This document shows positions 25,401-34,715 of a stretch of 64,000 nt of DNA, piece after piece. The stretch lies in the NCBI GenBank assembly GCA_902728285.1, contig CACVBU010000732.1:126720-190719 (forward strand), read 5' to 3'. Each line of letters opens with the position of its first letter. Within the stretch, counting starts at the first letter, position 1. A program made the position numbers and the translations under genes. This stretch comes from Clytia hemisphaerica (taxonomy: Eukaryota > Cnidaria > Hydrozoa > Leptothecata > Clytiidae). Below the pieces are notes generated by a model. It made no database searches and had not been told where the DNA came from. It saw only the letters and a program-made list of their open reading frames with translations.

Positions 25401-28059
25401 TCTGCGCTTTTAGAAAGAAAACAAAATGAATGTAAAAATCATTTTCAGAGGATTCTCTCAAGCAAGGAAATTGTCAAAAGCCATATCTGACCATCCCTTG
25501 AAAGAGAAAGGAAATGTAGGCTAAGAGATATTTTGAAACAAACTTACTTTGTATATGAGATTTAGATCTCTAATATATTGACCTTCTGATAATATGAAAT
25601 CTTTCAAGACATCAGTGTATGATAAGGATCCTCTTTTAGGCGAGGGCTGAAAATTTAAAGAGAAAATTTAGAATTTACTTGCAAAAAAGCTTTGTTAATC
25701 TTAAAAGTTTGAGCAAGAAAAATCTATCTTTCCAAAGAATTTATTGACATGTCAATGAGCTATGTTAAAAAGGATTAAGAAAAATACCTGAACTAGTGGT
25801 ATGTGTAGTTCTGGCTCATTATTGAATATGGTAAGAATGACCTGAAAAGGAATGGTTTAAATCAAAATCATTAATTTGGTTAACTATCAAGCGCTGTGAT
25901 CTCTATCTTAGGATAGGGTCTATTCCCTGTGCTAAGGGAAGGTTTATCTCTCTCTTACTATCAAAGGAGCATTATCTCTAAACTATCAATGTGTTAGGAG
26001 AGGCCTGGTTTAAGTTTACATATAAGTTAAACCTTGTAGTCAAATAAAAAGTTGTAACATTGGAAAATCCTGAGGGAATCAAAAACCAGGATAAACTTGT
26101 ATTGTGTCCCTAATGTTTTCATTACTGGTTTACCTCTTTGCAATGTAGAAAAGATTTTTTCAGCTCCATATCTTGTGTGCGCAAACATATTGCATTAAAA
26201 ATTACAAGTGGCTCATTTCACATCAAGAATCCTATGTACTTTATGTACATAAAGCTAAAGGCACTTGTTGTTGAGACTTAAATAAATAAACCAGTATTGG
26301 TGGCATGGCAGTATTTGAAAAAGAAAACAATCAAATGGAAAATAATCAACAGATCAACATTGTTTTTCAATCTTCTTACAGGGTCAGCATGCATGGCTAT
26401 CTTGATGTGAAGTGCAGTAATTTGATCACTTCGAATGTTCTTCACATAATTGCCTGCAAGCTGAAAAGAAAGACAACATTGAGTTATTTTGTAAAAGACA
26501 ATTAGCTCATGAGACATGCTAAAATAATTTTGAACAAGACTTTGGCTTGTGCTATCTTAAACAGGAGTGTGAAAATACATTTAATTGAATACATCAAGTT
26601 TTTGCTACAAAGAAATAATTGAAATGGACTGAGCTAAAAAATACATTCTATGGCAATAATAAATGGTCAAAACTAAAAAAAAAACCTTTAGAATATCAGC
26701 TGAAATGTATTCCACAACAGCAACAATATACATCCCTAGCTGGGGTTCAATTTTGTAGCCTAAATATTCCTGAAAAATAAAATGATTAGAGCTATTTTAA
26801 CAATCAACAAAAACTTTTTCCCTTCTAAAACATCTGACGAAAATTGCTTCCTTTATTAAGGTAAAAAGACAACATTGCAAGCAAGCAAGTAATATTTTTG
26901 TGGTTGACACTATTCCAAGCCAAAAAGCATTGATGAAGGCAATAACAATACCTTCTGCATTGTAAGCAAAAGTTTATCAACTGGTAAAGTGACTGTTTTC
27001 TTTTTCTTTTTCTCTACTGCTGACCGAGCAGTGTTGATTGCCCATTCTCGAATTTGAGCTGGGAATTTATTATTCAAGTATGTTTCAACATCTCCAATGG
27101 TATGTGGTTCAATAGAACATATCTGTTGCAGTAATTGGAGTAGAAGGTCTTCCAAGTACGTCAATGCTTCAATCTGGACAGTAAGTGTTGGCTGGACTTG
27201 CTTTTGTACCTAAATAAATAAAAACAAAATCAATACTACGCTAGTATATCTGCAAAAGCTTGATACAAGGAAAAAAAAGATAGCTTAGCATTGTGAATTA
27301 CTGATTCAAGGACCTTCTTCTAATATTATCAATAAAGCACTTTCACGTTTCAGTCTGTCCATTTTTATTTGGATAAAGAGTCTTTGCATGTTCAACATAG
27401 ATTCCCACAACACTTAAGAAAAACCCATAATAATATTACTTCAAATAAACGCCCCAGGCAATGTGAATGGGAACCATATTTTATCTTTTCATTGTTATTT
27501 GAGTGAACAAATATGTCAATTTAGGGATCTAACAACAGGTCAAATTCAGAATACAATAACTTTAATTTTCACATGCCAAGATGAACGTTTCCTATGTCCG
27601 GAAAGTTTATGATGCTTCATTCAGGACTACTTCCTTCAAAATCCATATTTTTTCCAGACAGGTATGCTAATTCTTGACTTTCCTAGACAGGCCTGCCAAT
27701 TCTAGACTCTTTCGAGACTTTCAAGACATTTCTGGCAGACGTAGCAGCCCCACATTTATTTGAGACAAGTGCAGATTGAAAATATTTACTTAAAGGAGGG
27801 GCATTTATTGGGGGGAGCTTTTAATCATAAGTAATATGGTAAAAGTTTTGTCCCACTTTTTACCCCCAAGAAAATCGAGGGTTCCGTGTCAGAAAGAGCT
27901 AAAGACTCCTTATCCAAACGATGATGGATAAACTTTAAAAACCTTTCTTGTTTCAAATAATAAACTCTCAATTGTATCATATATCATATTTACCTTTCTC
28001 AAAGCAGCGGTTAAAACACCCTTGGATTTTGAACTACTTTGTGATGTATTGTCACTCAT
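849..28059 (-). CDS. SOS: Son of sevenless (SOS) Ras/Rac guanine nucleotide exchange factor, 29 coding exons, complete
   Basis: SOS proteins load GTP onto Ras (REM-CDC25 module) and Rac (DH-PH module) at the plasma membrane downstream of receptor tyrosine kinases. I joined 29 exons, all with GT-AG junctions and matching phases: 28059-27994, 27209-26952, 26769-26686, 26460-26380, 25841-25788, 25646-25548, 24012-23968, 23709-23566, 23271-23152, 22667-22575, 22416-22363, 21900-21824, 21365-21272, 20801-20670, 20361-20262, 19825-19708, 11706-11623, 11131-11080, 10576-10498, 10067-9863, 9458-9299, 8740-8636, 8173-8118, 7509-7320, 6684-6592, 6128-6002, 5287-5200, 2605-2407, 1478-849. The total is 3,687 nt, or 1,228 residues plus TGA, close to the usual SOS length. 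All family domains appear in the normal order with no break. The start (MSDNTSQSSS...) is the first in-frame ATG before the histone-fold region. Family assignment is very secure; individual splice sites were read by eye. Confidence 0.97.
1539..1760. mobile_element. MITE with ACTACACAA termini
   Basis: The left end reads ACTACACAATATATTG and the right end is its imperfect inverse (CAATATGTTGTGTAGT). The interior is full of CAATAT motifs. A related copy lies around 22100-22265, sharing the internal GTAATGCACGAA segment. It lies in the last SOS intron. Confidence 0.6.
1807..2050. mobile_element. PIF/Harbinger-like MITE (TAA target duplication)
   Basis: Inverted ends GGCCAGTCTCCACTTGCGCG and (inverse) GGCCGGTCTCCACTTGCGCG are flanked by TAA at 1804-1806 and 2051-2053. 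TSD size and GC-rich ends fit PIF/Harbinger MITEs. Short open frames across it are by-products. Confidence 0.7.
2260..2340. repeat. Short tandem repeat, unit about 32 bp
   Basis: Two to three imperfect copies of a unit containing GAATTCACCAGGGGG lie just inside the SOS intron downstream of exon 28. Confidence 0.6.
2675..4323. mobile_element. Dispersed repeat with CCGGAA-rich internal repeats, copy 1
   Basis: This 1.65-kb repeat starts AACAAGCTAGATGCTGAATGG and is built of imperfect internal repeats of about 300 bp. Each contains a TTCCGGCATATTTCCGGCA-type block and a TTGTGCAAAAAATCAGAAAA block. A (CGGA/CGAA)n microsatellite at about 4230-4272 is followed by the right end. TGGACCTACCT (2694-2704) and AGGTAGGTCCA (4313-4323) form an inverted pair near the ends. 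Copy 2 is at 18141-19275; a diverged relative is at 32325-33540. No coding capacity is seen. It lies in the SOS intron between exons 27 and 28. Confidence 0.75.
4524..4806. mobile_element. MITE with CTGACCTTTATATA termini
   Basis: Left end ACTGACCTTTATATAACCCT and right end the inverse of GCTGACCTTTATATACCCTG, both followed inward by GGACCAAGC. A partly truncated copy lies at 62163-62403, and fragments are recognisable near 5740-5930, 7900-8040 and 16780-16890. Confidence 0.7.
5340..5543. repeat. 31-bp tandem repeat with a TGGATATCCA palindrome
   Basis: About six and a half near-identical copies of a 31-bp unit sit in the SOS intron between exons 26 and 27. Because 31 is not a multiple of 3, an open read cycles through all frames, producing spurious overlapping ORFs on both strands. 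The copies are almost free of differences, so the expansion is recent. Confidence 0.9.
7556..7805. mobile_element. MITE, CACGTTTTTTATAAGAAC family
   Basis: Inverted ends TTTTTTTATAAGAAC and GTTCTTATAAAAAAAACGTG bound a 250-bp element made of TTCTTAACTTTTTGAG-like inverted modules. It belongs to the same family as the element at 13963-14220. Confidence 0.65.
9050..9232. mobile_element. pogo-like MITE
   Basis: The left end TA|CAGTTGACTCTCTCTAATTC is mirrored on the right by the inverse of AGTCAACTATCGCTCTCTAA. The CAGTnnACTCTCnnTAATTCGA pattern and TA flank fit pogo/Tigger-type ends. It lies in the intron between SOS exons 21 and 22. Confidence 0.65.
10349..10447. repeat. Tandem repeat, three copies of a 31-33 bp unit
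   Basis: Three copies of a GCGTAGAAACCAGACACAAA unit lie in a SOS intron, giving spurious ORFs on the minus strand. Confidence 0.85.
10880..11066. mobile_element. Truncated MITE of the CACGTTTTTTATAAGAAC family
   Basis: Shares AACTTTTTAAGTTTTGAGCC and TTTTGGCCATCGAAGC with the element at 7556-7805. The ends are eroded (TTGTTCTTGTAAAAAAAAAA on the right). Confidence 0.5.
11174..11248. repeat. 42-bp tandem duplication
   Basis: AAAGGCCTTAGAAAAAATC... is repeated nearly exactly once in the intron upstream of SOS exon 18. Confidence 0.8.
12899..13030. mobile_element. Half copy of the TA|CACGTTTTTTATAAGAAC MITE
   Basis: The left end TA|CACGTTTTTTATAAGAAC and the family interior are present. The right end is missing. 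Confidence 0.5.
13183..13257 (-). other. Candidate cassette exon in the long SOS intron (75 nt, 25 codons)
   Basis: A second phase 2-2 block in the same intron, with acceptor GCATAG and a strong donor AT|GTAAGT. The peptide YRVNGAKEDGDKREEKS... is charged and would be inserted between the PH domain and the helical linker. The reading frame stays open about 90 nt upstream of the acceptor, so the true 5' boundary could differ. The polypyrimidine tract is weak. Not needed for a full-length SOS. Confidence 0.35.
13963..14220. mobile_element. Complete Tc1/mariner-type MITE with TA target duplication
   Basis: Ends CACGTTTTTTTTTATATAAG and its inverse (...TTATAAAAAAAAAACGTG) are flanked by TA at 13961-13962 and 14221-14222. 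The interior repeats AAGGAAC modules in both orientations. It is the best-preserved member of its family in the window. Confidence 0.75.
14373..14512. mobile_element. Short element with CTCGAAATAACG ends and GTCCGAC motifs
   Basis: Left end CAAGGCTCGAAATAACG and right end the inverse of CAGGGCTTGAAATAACG. GCTACG directly flanks both sides (14367-14372, 14513-14518). The interior has GGTCGGAYGTCCGA-like palindromes. A longer relative lies at 52231-52711. Confidence 0.65.
15076..15219. mobile_element. pogo-like MITE
   Basis: Left CAGTTGACGCTCTCTTATTC and right the inverse of CAGTTAACGTTCTCTAATTC, with TA after the right end. Internal ATTCGATA motifs. Confidence 0.6.
15720..15878 (-). other. 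Candidate cassette exon in the long SOS intron (159 nt, 53 codons)
   Basis: Lying between SOS exons 16 and 17, this stretch reads open in the SOS frame when entered at a TTTTCAAAG acceptor and left at an AG|GTTAGA donor. Both junctions are phase 2, as required. The predicted peptide begins MMTSSGDDDVINDAD and ends KKICSMLA, with ordinary coding-like composition. Skipping it also keeps the frame. I recognise no domain. It could instead belong to a separate nested gene, using the internal CAG acceptor at 15861, or be chance. Confidence 0.35.
18141..19275. mobile_element. Dispersed CCGGAA-rich repeat, copy 2
   Basis: Begins with the same AACAAGCTAGATGCTGAATGG and ends with the same CGGACGGACGAACG stretch and AGGTAGGTCC as the copy at 2675-4323, but has fewer internal repeat units. 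It lies in the long intron before SOS exon 17. Confidence 0.75.
19348..19660. mobile_element. pogo-like MITE carrying a nested element
   Basis: Ends CAGTAGAGTTTC and (inverse) CAGTAGAGTCTCC, flanked by TA at 19346-19347 and 19661-19662. The middle is interrupted by a second small element at 19389-19537. Confidence 0.7.
19389..19537. mobile_element. Small nested element with CAG...CTG ends
   Basis: Ends CAGTAGCGTAGGCAGAAGGG and (inverse) CAGCAGCGTAGACAGGAGGG. AATGT flanks both sides (19384-19388, 19538-19542), a 5-bp target duplication. It is inserted into the pogo-like MITE around it, so it is younger. Confidence 0.65.
19708..20801 (-). other. SOS: SOS exons 14-16: pleckstrin homology (PH) domain
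   Basis: These exons encode residues about 424-540: GKHISQISSLFLREGML, RKAFLFDNLLVLTKQ, FGRVEYRFKERINLRKAEI, CFEITEFNESPVLFCC and the terminal PH helix DEEMKYDWLSILMTLQHR with its invariant tryptophan. Exons are 20801-20670, 20361-20262 and 19825-19708. The last ends in phase 2 before an 8-kb intron, by far the longest of the gene. The PH domain binds phosphoinositides and couples the DH domain to the membrane. Confidence 0.92.
22100..22265. mobile_element. Diverged MITE related to 1539-1760
   Basis: Shares GACTACACAA, the central GTAATGCACGAA segment and TATATTGTTGGA with the copy at 1539-1760. It lies in the intron between SOS exons 11 and 12. Confidence 0.5.
24250..25346. mobile_element. 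Non-autonomous DNA transposon, 1.1 kb
   Basis: Left CTAGGGTAAAATTATTTTAA and right the inverse of CTAGGGGGCAAAATTATTTT, both continuing into AAAGGGAACC. No open frame of note. It occupies most of the intron between SOS exons 6 and 7. No convincing target duplication was found. Confidence 0.6.
25788..28059 (-). other. SOS: SOS exons 1-5: N-terminal tandem histone-fold region
   Basis: These exons encode residues 1-181. A short polar leader precedes a helical stretch (ALTYLEDLLLQLL, then a KKKKK patch and SLPVDK-like TLPVDK), followed by EYISADILKLAGNYVKNIR and IKIAMHADP. These are the characteristic histone-fold helices of SOS, which in the family bind membrane phospholipids and dampen Ras exchange. 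Exons are 28059-27994, 27209-26952, 26769-26686, 26460-26380 and 25841-25788, all phase 0. The segment after the second histone fold (VILTIFNNEPELHIPLVQ) is much shorter than in vertebrate SOS1. Confidence 0.93.
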
Positions 28060-28079
28060 TCTCTCCTAATTACTTTCAT
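28056..28079 (-). promoter_or_regulatory. Possible 7-codon upstream ORF overlapping the SOS start codon
   Basis: An ATG at 28079-28077 opens a 7-codon frame whose TGA overlaps the SOS start as ATGA. If the transcript includes it, this arrangement would reduce or re-route initiation at the main ATG. The transcription start is not visible, so its place in the 5' UTR is inferred. Confidence 0.35.
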
Positions 28080-28394
28080 TTTTTGACAAACTGAATAAAT
28101 TAAAAATAAAATAAAATTATGTGAGAATTTCAAGAAAAGATAAATCATTAAAAATCACACCTTAGTTTGGGGTAGGTAAGAAATTTTAGTATTGTGCCAT
28201 AACAGCTTGTAGGCTTATTTATGTATAATTTGACAATTTTCCTTAGGAATTGATTTATGAACCTGATATTTCAAAATAGTGCACAAGTTTGAATTGAGAT
28301 TCTGAAGAAACTTTTCACCAAACATCCAAGTCATTTGATTTGAATTAATGAACGGTGTATTAAAAAATACACGTTTTCTCTTTCGCACCAAGTA

Positions 28395-28605
28395 CCGTAA
28401 CTTGGTCTAATGTCGACACCCCTCCTCTAATTCCGACCCCCTTTCTATCAGCTGAAATTGATAGAAAGGTCAAAACAGTTTTTCTTTGGTTAGTGGTCAG
28501 AGAGGAATAATCCGTTTTCAATCAGTGATTCAAGCTTTCATATTACTCCTGTCTCTAAAAAGGGTGTTGAAGTTAGACGAGGGATGTCGATAGACCAACT
28601 TACGA
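28395..28605. mobile_element. TA-flanked MITE just upstream of SOS
   Basis: Ends CCGTAACTTGGTCTA and (inverse) TCGTAAGTTGGTCTA with TA at 28393-28394 and 28606-28607. The imperfect inverted ends run about 45 bp, with GTCGACA motifs. It lies about 340 bp upstream of the SOS start codon and could overlap the promoter. Confidence 0.6.
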
Positions 28606-30410
28606 TAGCTTTTAAATCGAAATATGAAAAAAATCCATAGTGAAACATGTGCAAGCGTACGTGTGCTCTGCAACACAGATATCTACAAAAATCCATAAAA
28701 TCTAGTGTCGTATTTTCAGATCTGTTAACTTCACGTGGGGGTGGTTTCTATGCGCTAATTTTAATTTTTATGCGTTAAAAGCCAGTCTTGAAAGGAGGAC
28801 TGAAAATGTTGCGCCGGAGGCTGCGCCAAAAGATAATTACAGGCAGCCCAAGCCCACTGCAAATTTGAGGGGGGGGGGGGTGCGACCCTATTAAATGATT
28901 TTTATGCTTGTTTATTAAGGGTCTTCAAGGTGGTCTAAAAGCAGGTAGCCATGGGGTACCATGGCTGGTTATGGGGACCTCTTTTTGCTCTTTTTAACTG
29001 AACCTGTTTAATGTGGAAATAACTATTACAACATCTTGTTAATGATTCCATGTACTAAAATTTAAGATTCCTTTCGAACTTCAGCCACAATAGCCTTTTT
29101 TCCAAATGTACTGACTTTGTTACTCTCAAGAGACCGGCGCCATTTTGTCTTCCTTCTTGGCTTCGATTGAAAATTACAGACCCGAATAAAAAATATATCA
29201 AACAGTTTTAATATATTTAGATTTTATTTATGTTTTTTAATTTTTATTTCCGTGAAGCTGTCTTCGATGATAAGTTTGAATCGCCTTTGGCCATTGTCTC
29301 TAATCTTGTCATATCTTAACAATAATTGTTATTGCTATCTATTGTTTAATTTAATCCTGTTTAGAGTTCAAAATAAATCCTTTCAAATTTTTAAATATGG
29401 CAGCTTATATAGGTCAAAAGGTCTTGAAATACTCTATTATAATGAAGCTCTATTTCTTACTCCTCATGCATTAACACGTGGTAATTTATATCTTTGTTTA
29501 TCTTTGGAATCATACATGATCAATCTAAGACATCAGATTCATGCTCCCGGTCAGTAAAATGTGGTTCTATGCATTTCATTTTTGGGTCTTTCTATTCTGG
29601 TCTGTAAAATATTAGGTGCCCACAACCTGCCCATGGCTACCCATTGGCTACCCTGCTTTTTAGACAACCGGTCTTCACTAAAACTTTAGAATTTCTTATG
29701 GCATTTGCAGTGGCAAATAACGCCGGTGACCGGTTAAACGGTCATTTTGTAGTTTCTACCGGTCATTCTGAGGCTCAGTTTTTCATTTTGTCCGGTTAAA
29801 ATTTGAAGATTAGAGGCTTAGATAAATACTTAATATATAGCGCTTCTAATTAAAAGAGGAACAGTTTTCAAAAACTAAAATACAATGCCGGACAAAAGGT
29901 TGTAGACAAATGAAATTTCAGTGAAAAATGATGAGAAATAGAGCAAAATGACTCTTCAATGTGTCTGAAAGGGGATGGAAGTTAAGAAAAACACTTTTGA
30001 AGTCGTTGCATTGCTTTTGAATTGCTTTTGAGGGAACCACAAGCAAAAAATCAGCGTTTTGATACTGGTGTAAGCCAGTTAATCAAGCCCTTGTGGTTTG
30101 CCCTTGCGGTTAGACTGCAGTGGGTGACTTTGAAAGACTTTTTGGTACTTTAGGACTTGACGGTTTGGAAAGCACCCAGAGCCTCTTGGGAACTTGTTTT
30201 TGATCGATACTGAAGTATTTTGCAAATATTGCAGAAGTCTACAAACCTTTTGTCCAGCATTGTAGGTGTTTAACCAATCTAAGTCATCACATACTACAAA
30301 ATTTTCTAAGATGGTTCCACCAGACCCCCTGCTCGTTACACTCGAAAAATTACCGGCCAACTGAAATTTCCTTATTTGCAGCACTGATTGGGCCATTCAG
30401 ACCATTGAGT
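28606..30410. other. Intergenic stretch without a recognised gene
   Basis: I see no supported gene or RNA here. There is a G run at 28870-28880, and moderately repetitive AT-rich sequence. The 29252-29557 open frame has no recognisable content. Confidence 0.4.
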
Positions 30411-30413
30411 TTA

Positions 30414-30672
30414 AAGCCCGAAGGGCTAGAGGAGAATCTTTAACCTTTCTAAGGCAAGAAAAAGTGAAGCCTTAAAATATACACCAGATTTTTGATGACA
30501 GATTGAATCTAGCAATTCCTTTGTTTTTGAGTGATATTTTCTTGGAAATTAAGCGGTAAATTTTAGTTTCAATCTGTCATTTGTATAAAAACCAGGCGAG
30601 TAGCGCAAGGCCGCGCAACTTTGGTAGGATTTGTTGGCTTCAAATCCTACCAAAGAGATTGACTTCAAGCCC
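30414..30672. repeat. Dispersed repeat with AGCCCGAAGGGCT end, copy 1
   Basis: Starts AAAGCCCGAAGGGCTAGAGG and contains GGCCGCGCAACTTTGGTAGG followed by TTCAAATCCTACCAAAGAG. Related copies are at about 33540-33757 and, inverted, at 37011-37276. Confidence 0.6.
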
Positions 30673-31637
30673 GCTCTTATCGGCCAAAATTTTCAAAGCA
30701 AACTTTTACCTCTTCGAAAACACAATTTTCTCCAAAAATCTCTCCGCCATCGCATTGATCTTGCCTTCCCACCCGTCATTGTTGAATTATTGTCTATTTA
30801 AACAAACATTGAGTTTGTTCCTATACCCGCATTGATATTGTGATTCAAAACAAAAATTAAAAAGATGCGATGAAGTCGCAACATTTTGAAGATAAAAGCA
30901 GCGCACTGGCCAATGGAACCTGATGGAACAAGAGTTTTTTTTTATCAAAGGTAATTCGAAACTGTACTTTTAAAGTTGCAAATTTGTACGCAAAGGTGAA
31001 AGCAAGTGAAATTGCATGATGACCCTCCATGATGACATATGTACTTTACTTGGGAGTGAAAAAATTGCACCGGATATTTTTTTGGTGTTCCTCAGTCCCG
31101 CCCAATAGACCTTTTCGCCTTTACATCTGCCATATTGAATTGTATGCAAAAATTATGTTGGCTGAATACGAATTGTCGTGGTGAAATTCCCTTAGAAAGT
31201 ATGCAAAACATGCAAAAAGAAAGTATTTACATAAAACGTACATGCATAATTGGCATTATATTAAAGTGTAATCTTATAGAAGAAAAATTAAATTAGCTTC
31301 TCTTGAAAACTTAAAATAATTATATTCGCTCATCTCTTAGATCAATACTTCAAAAAACCATAACATTAGACATAAACTCAAGATGAAAAATCACCAGCGA
31401 AGGTACAAAAAACGTAGTTGTCTACGAAAACAGCTATTTTTTTTAAGAATCTTCCTTACAATCTAGTTTTTCTATTTATAAAAAGTAGATTGCTGACGTG
31501 TGGAAAGAAATTTCGGCATGACTGATCCTTTTGTTTCGTTAATAATAACATCAAAGCGGGAATTAATTTTCTTCTTGTTTCTTTCTTTCCTTTTTCTTTC
31601 TTATCAGTTCACACTTTCTCTCACAACCTTCAAAGCG

Positions 31638-31712
31638 TGGTTAGCTCAAGCAGTTAGATCGTCTGTCTCATATGCATGGGGCTCCGAGTTCGATTCCAAT
31701 GGATGTCCAATT
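31638..31712 (+). repeat. tRNA-like sequence with A- and B-box motifs (degenerate)
   Basis: TGGTTAGCTCAAGCAG resembles a tRNA A box and GAGTTCGATTCC a B box, spaced as in a tRNA and followed by a T run. The T-stem and acceptor stem do not pair, so it looks like a tRNA-derived repeat head or pseudogene, not a working tRNA. Confidence 0.4.
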
Positions 31713-32324
31713 TTTTCAATTCTTGATTTTTTTTGTGATTCTCTCATCACTTTAAATTTTGTATCCCTTTCATTAGAGTGAAGAGATATCAACGCGTTAT
31801 GTAATGTTAATTGCTATTAGTAATTACAAGTTCAATTTGAATCTATGATCTGTTCCCTCCTAGTGAGGAGTTTAATACTCTTATAACAACCGTATTTTAT
31901 AAGCATTGAATACTGAAATTCAATTAACAACCACGCAAGAAAGATAAGCAAACGATTGGATCAAGTACCAAACATTTTGACCCGGAAATCAGTTATTAAA
32001 TATTATTCTGCCTTTAAAGTATAAGTTATTTGACGATTCTCTTACAAAGAATTGCTCGCTCACTCGTTGGCTTAAAGTGAAAGTGAAAGTAGTGAAAGTG
32101 AAACTGAAACTATCAGTCAGCAAACGCCCATACCCGTTCTTCTATATCTCAGCCTTGAATAATTGCTTGTGGCAAAAAAAAGATTGAAGAAAAAAAAACT
32201 TAAAAAAGTTCTTATTAAGTGATGCTATCATAGCTTATCCAAACCTTAGACAGAGAGCGGAGGTAATATATGAGTTACTTGTTTGATTGGCCTTCATTAT
32301 AAAAGAAAGAGAATTAAAACAAGC

Positions 32325-33540
32325 AACATGCTGAATGGACCTACCTAATGATTAACATCAGATGAAAATAAGGAAAAAGTGACAATAATTACGTACAAAA
32401 ATTCAGAATGGAAAAATAAAGCTTGTGTGTTGAATAATGTAAAATGGTAAAAAGGAATTACCCCAAATACGAAAATCACTTTAAACCATTCAGGCCCAAA
32501 AAACCTTTTAAGCTTTTTTTGGCCCAAATTTGCCCAAAATAATTTTCCTTAAAAATCTGGCTCCGTCACATTTTGGGCATTGCCATTTTGCATCATTGTG
32601 CAAAAAATCAGAAAAAAATTATGAGTCAAGTCAAATTATGAGAAAAGCTATATTTTCTTATTTGGTTAAAGGGAATTTCCCCAAAATACGAAAATCCGTC
32701 TTTTAAGGCGAATAAGAATTCCCCGGGTAAAACCACTTCAGTCATTCTTTAGAAAATCTTGCCCTCCATCTTTGTACAAAAAATCAGAAAAAAGTAATAA
32801 CAGGATTTTGCACAAAGTCCAAAAAACCCTATTTTAGGCAGTTTTTGGCCCAAATATTTGCCCCAAATATATTTTTTTTCGAAAATCTGGCTCCGTTCAC
32901 ATTTCAGGCATTGCCATTTTGCATCATTGTGCAAAAAATCAGAAAAAAATAATGAGTCAAGGGTATATTTTCTTATTTGGTTAAAGGGAATTTCCCCAAA
33001 ATACGAAAATCCGTTTTTTAAGGCGAAAAAGAATTTTCCGGGAAAAACCACTTCAGCCATTCTTTAGAGAATCTTGCCCTCCATCTTTGTACAAAAAATC
33101 AGGAAAAAGTAATGACAGGATTTTGCACTAAGTCCAAAAAACCCTATTTTTAGGCAGTTTTTGGCCTAATTTTGCCCAAATATTTTTTTTTTCGAAAATC
33201 GGGCTCTGAAACATTTTAGGCATTGCAATTTTGCATCATTGTGCAAAAAATCAGAAAAAAATAATGAGTCAACATTGTTAAAAGCTATATTTTCTTATTT
33301 GGTTAAAAAGGGAATTTCCCCCAAAATACGAAAATCGGGTTTTTAAGGCGAATAAGACTTTTCCGGGAAAAATCACTTCAGCCATTCTTTAGAGAATCTT
33401 GCCCTCCATCTTTGTACAAAAAATCAGAAAAAATTAATGACAGGATTTTGCACAAAGTCCAAAAAACCCTATTTTTCGGTAGTTTTTGGCCCAAATTTGC
33501 CCAAATAAATTGTTTCTCAAAAATTGGGCTCTGTCACGTT
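32325..33540. repeat. Diverged relative of the CCGGAA dispersed repeat
   Basis: Begins AAACAAGCAACATGCTGAATGG as in the SOS-intron copies, then carries three to four tandem units of about 310 bp. The units contain CAAAAAATCAGAAAAA and CTCCGTCACATTTTGGGCAT blocks. The CCGG-rich part is replaced by GGGAATTTCCCCAAAATACG. The right end is lost. Confidence 0.6.
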
Positions 33541-33760
33541 CTGTTAAACCCCACCAAAGTTGCGCGGCGCGCATGGTTTTCATACAAACGCTGGGTTGTA
33601 AAAAAGTGTTTATCGCTATCTCTTAGAAAAATTTTAACTCAAAAACAAGGAAAACGTTAGATTCAATCTTTGATTCTTCAATGCTGTAAATTTGTAAAAG
33701 GCATCACTTTTTCTTGCCGAAGAAAGATTAAAGTTTCAGTTCTAGCCCTTTGGGCTTATA

Positions 33761-34358
33761 CCGTGAGATCGCGTAACTTGCATCAGTCAGTCACGGAAAT
33801 CCTTGCATTTGCACAGGGTTCGACATGCGGCAAATGCAACGGGTTGAAAACAAAAGTGACGAAAAAACCCCGTGCAAATACACTGATCACTGCGACCCGT
33901 TGTATTTACACAGAGTGGAAAAATGTTACACTTGATTATAAAAAAATGCACAGATTAAAATTTTAACCTGTAGACAAAATTTTTCTAAAAAGACTAAAGA
34001 ATCTTTTAAAGAGAAAATTCGTCTTCGTTTTATGCCATTTTCATTTTAAAGTTGAGATTTGTTAATTTTCGCAAATTTTGCCTTACACGTTCTAGCTCAT
34101 TTGCACAGGGTCGGAAAAAACCGTTGCAAATGCACACCCAGTGCAAATGCAAGGATTTCCGTGATTGTCCAGTGGAGGCATAGCCCTCAAATGAATGACC
34201 TGGCTGGTCCTTAAAATACAAAGTTAAATCAAAACAAAAATGGTATAGATTAGAGCTGCGAGCGGAGCTGCGTAATTGTATTTTAATGACCAGACAGGTC
34301 ATTCATTTGAGGGACATGCATGTTAGCCTCCACTGATGCAAGTTACGCAATCTCACGG
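33761..34358. mobile_element. TA-flanked DNA element with CCGTGAGAT ends
   Basis: Left CCGTGAGATCGCGTAACTTG and right the inverse of CCGTGAGATTGCGTAACTTG, both continuing GCATCAGT, with TA at 33759-33760 and 34359-34360. Nested inside are further inverted segments around AAATCCTTGCATTTGCACAG (33798 and 34130). The 45669-47836 element has closely related ends. Confidence 0.7.
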
Positions 34359-34534
34359 TATTACTTTAAAAAATCACCCGGACATAGGAAAAATTACACC
34401 AGAATGTCCAGTATATCGGCAGGGCGCATTGCATGCTTTCAGTGGATTTTATGGCTGCGCCAGCTTCCTCTGCGCCAATGCATCAAGACCAATTTAGAGT
34501 CTGCGCCGGAGATATCCGGCGCACATGCTGCAAT

Positions 34535-34715
34535 AGACCTTTTTTCAAAGAGGACGTCCTGTTGAATAATTATGTAGTCCAGCCATAAAAACAATGATAG
34601 AGTCATGCATAATTACTGTATCATGCATATTGTAATAATTATGCATGGTTTTATCATTGTTTTTCTGCTGGACTACATAATTATTCAACAGGGTGGCCTC
34701 TTTGAAAAAAGGTCT
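34535..34715. mobile_element. Near-perfect 180-bp foldback MITE
   Basis: The two arms are nearly exact inverses: AGACCTTTTTTCAAAGAGG... to CTCTTTGAAAAAAGGTCT, and inside them CCTGTTGAATAATTATGTAG against its inverse. Transcribed, it would form a long hairpin. Confidence 0.75.

Larger units (their letters stand above)
21272..25646 (-). other. SOS: SOS exons 6-13: Dbl homology (DH) domain
   Basis: These exons encode residues about 182-423. The DH domain opens with YTDVLKDFILSEGQYIRDLN and continues through ENAFDVTEEGKEPLIGDCFEEM, FDTYEMYAECQ, VVRYVLPKLLYGPIYHFADYY and ALRHIYMKMERII, all recognisable SOS DH helices. Exons are 25646-25548, 24012-23968, 23709-23566, 23271-23152, 22667-22575, 22416-22363, 21900-21824 and 21365-21272. 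The last two are joined in phase 2. In the family this domain is the Rac exchange module and autoinhibits the Ras site. A 1.1-kb DNA transposon sits in the intron at 24013-25547. Confidence 0.92.

Noticed and set aside
31638-31712. Functional tRNA gene
   Set aside because: A and B boxes are present but the T-stem and acceptor stem do not pair.
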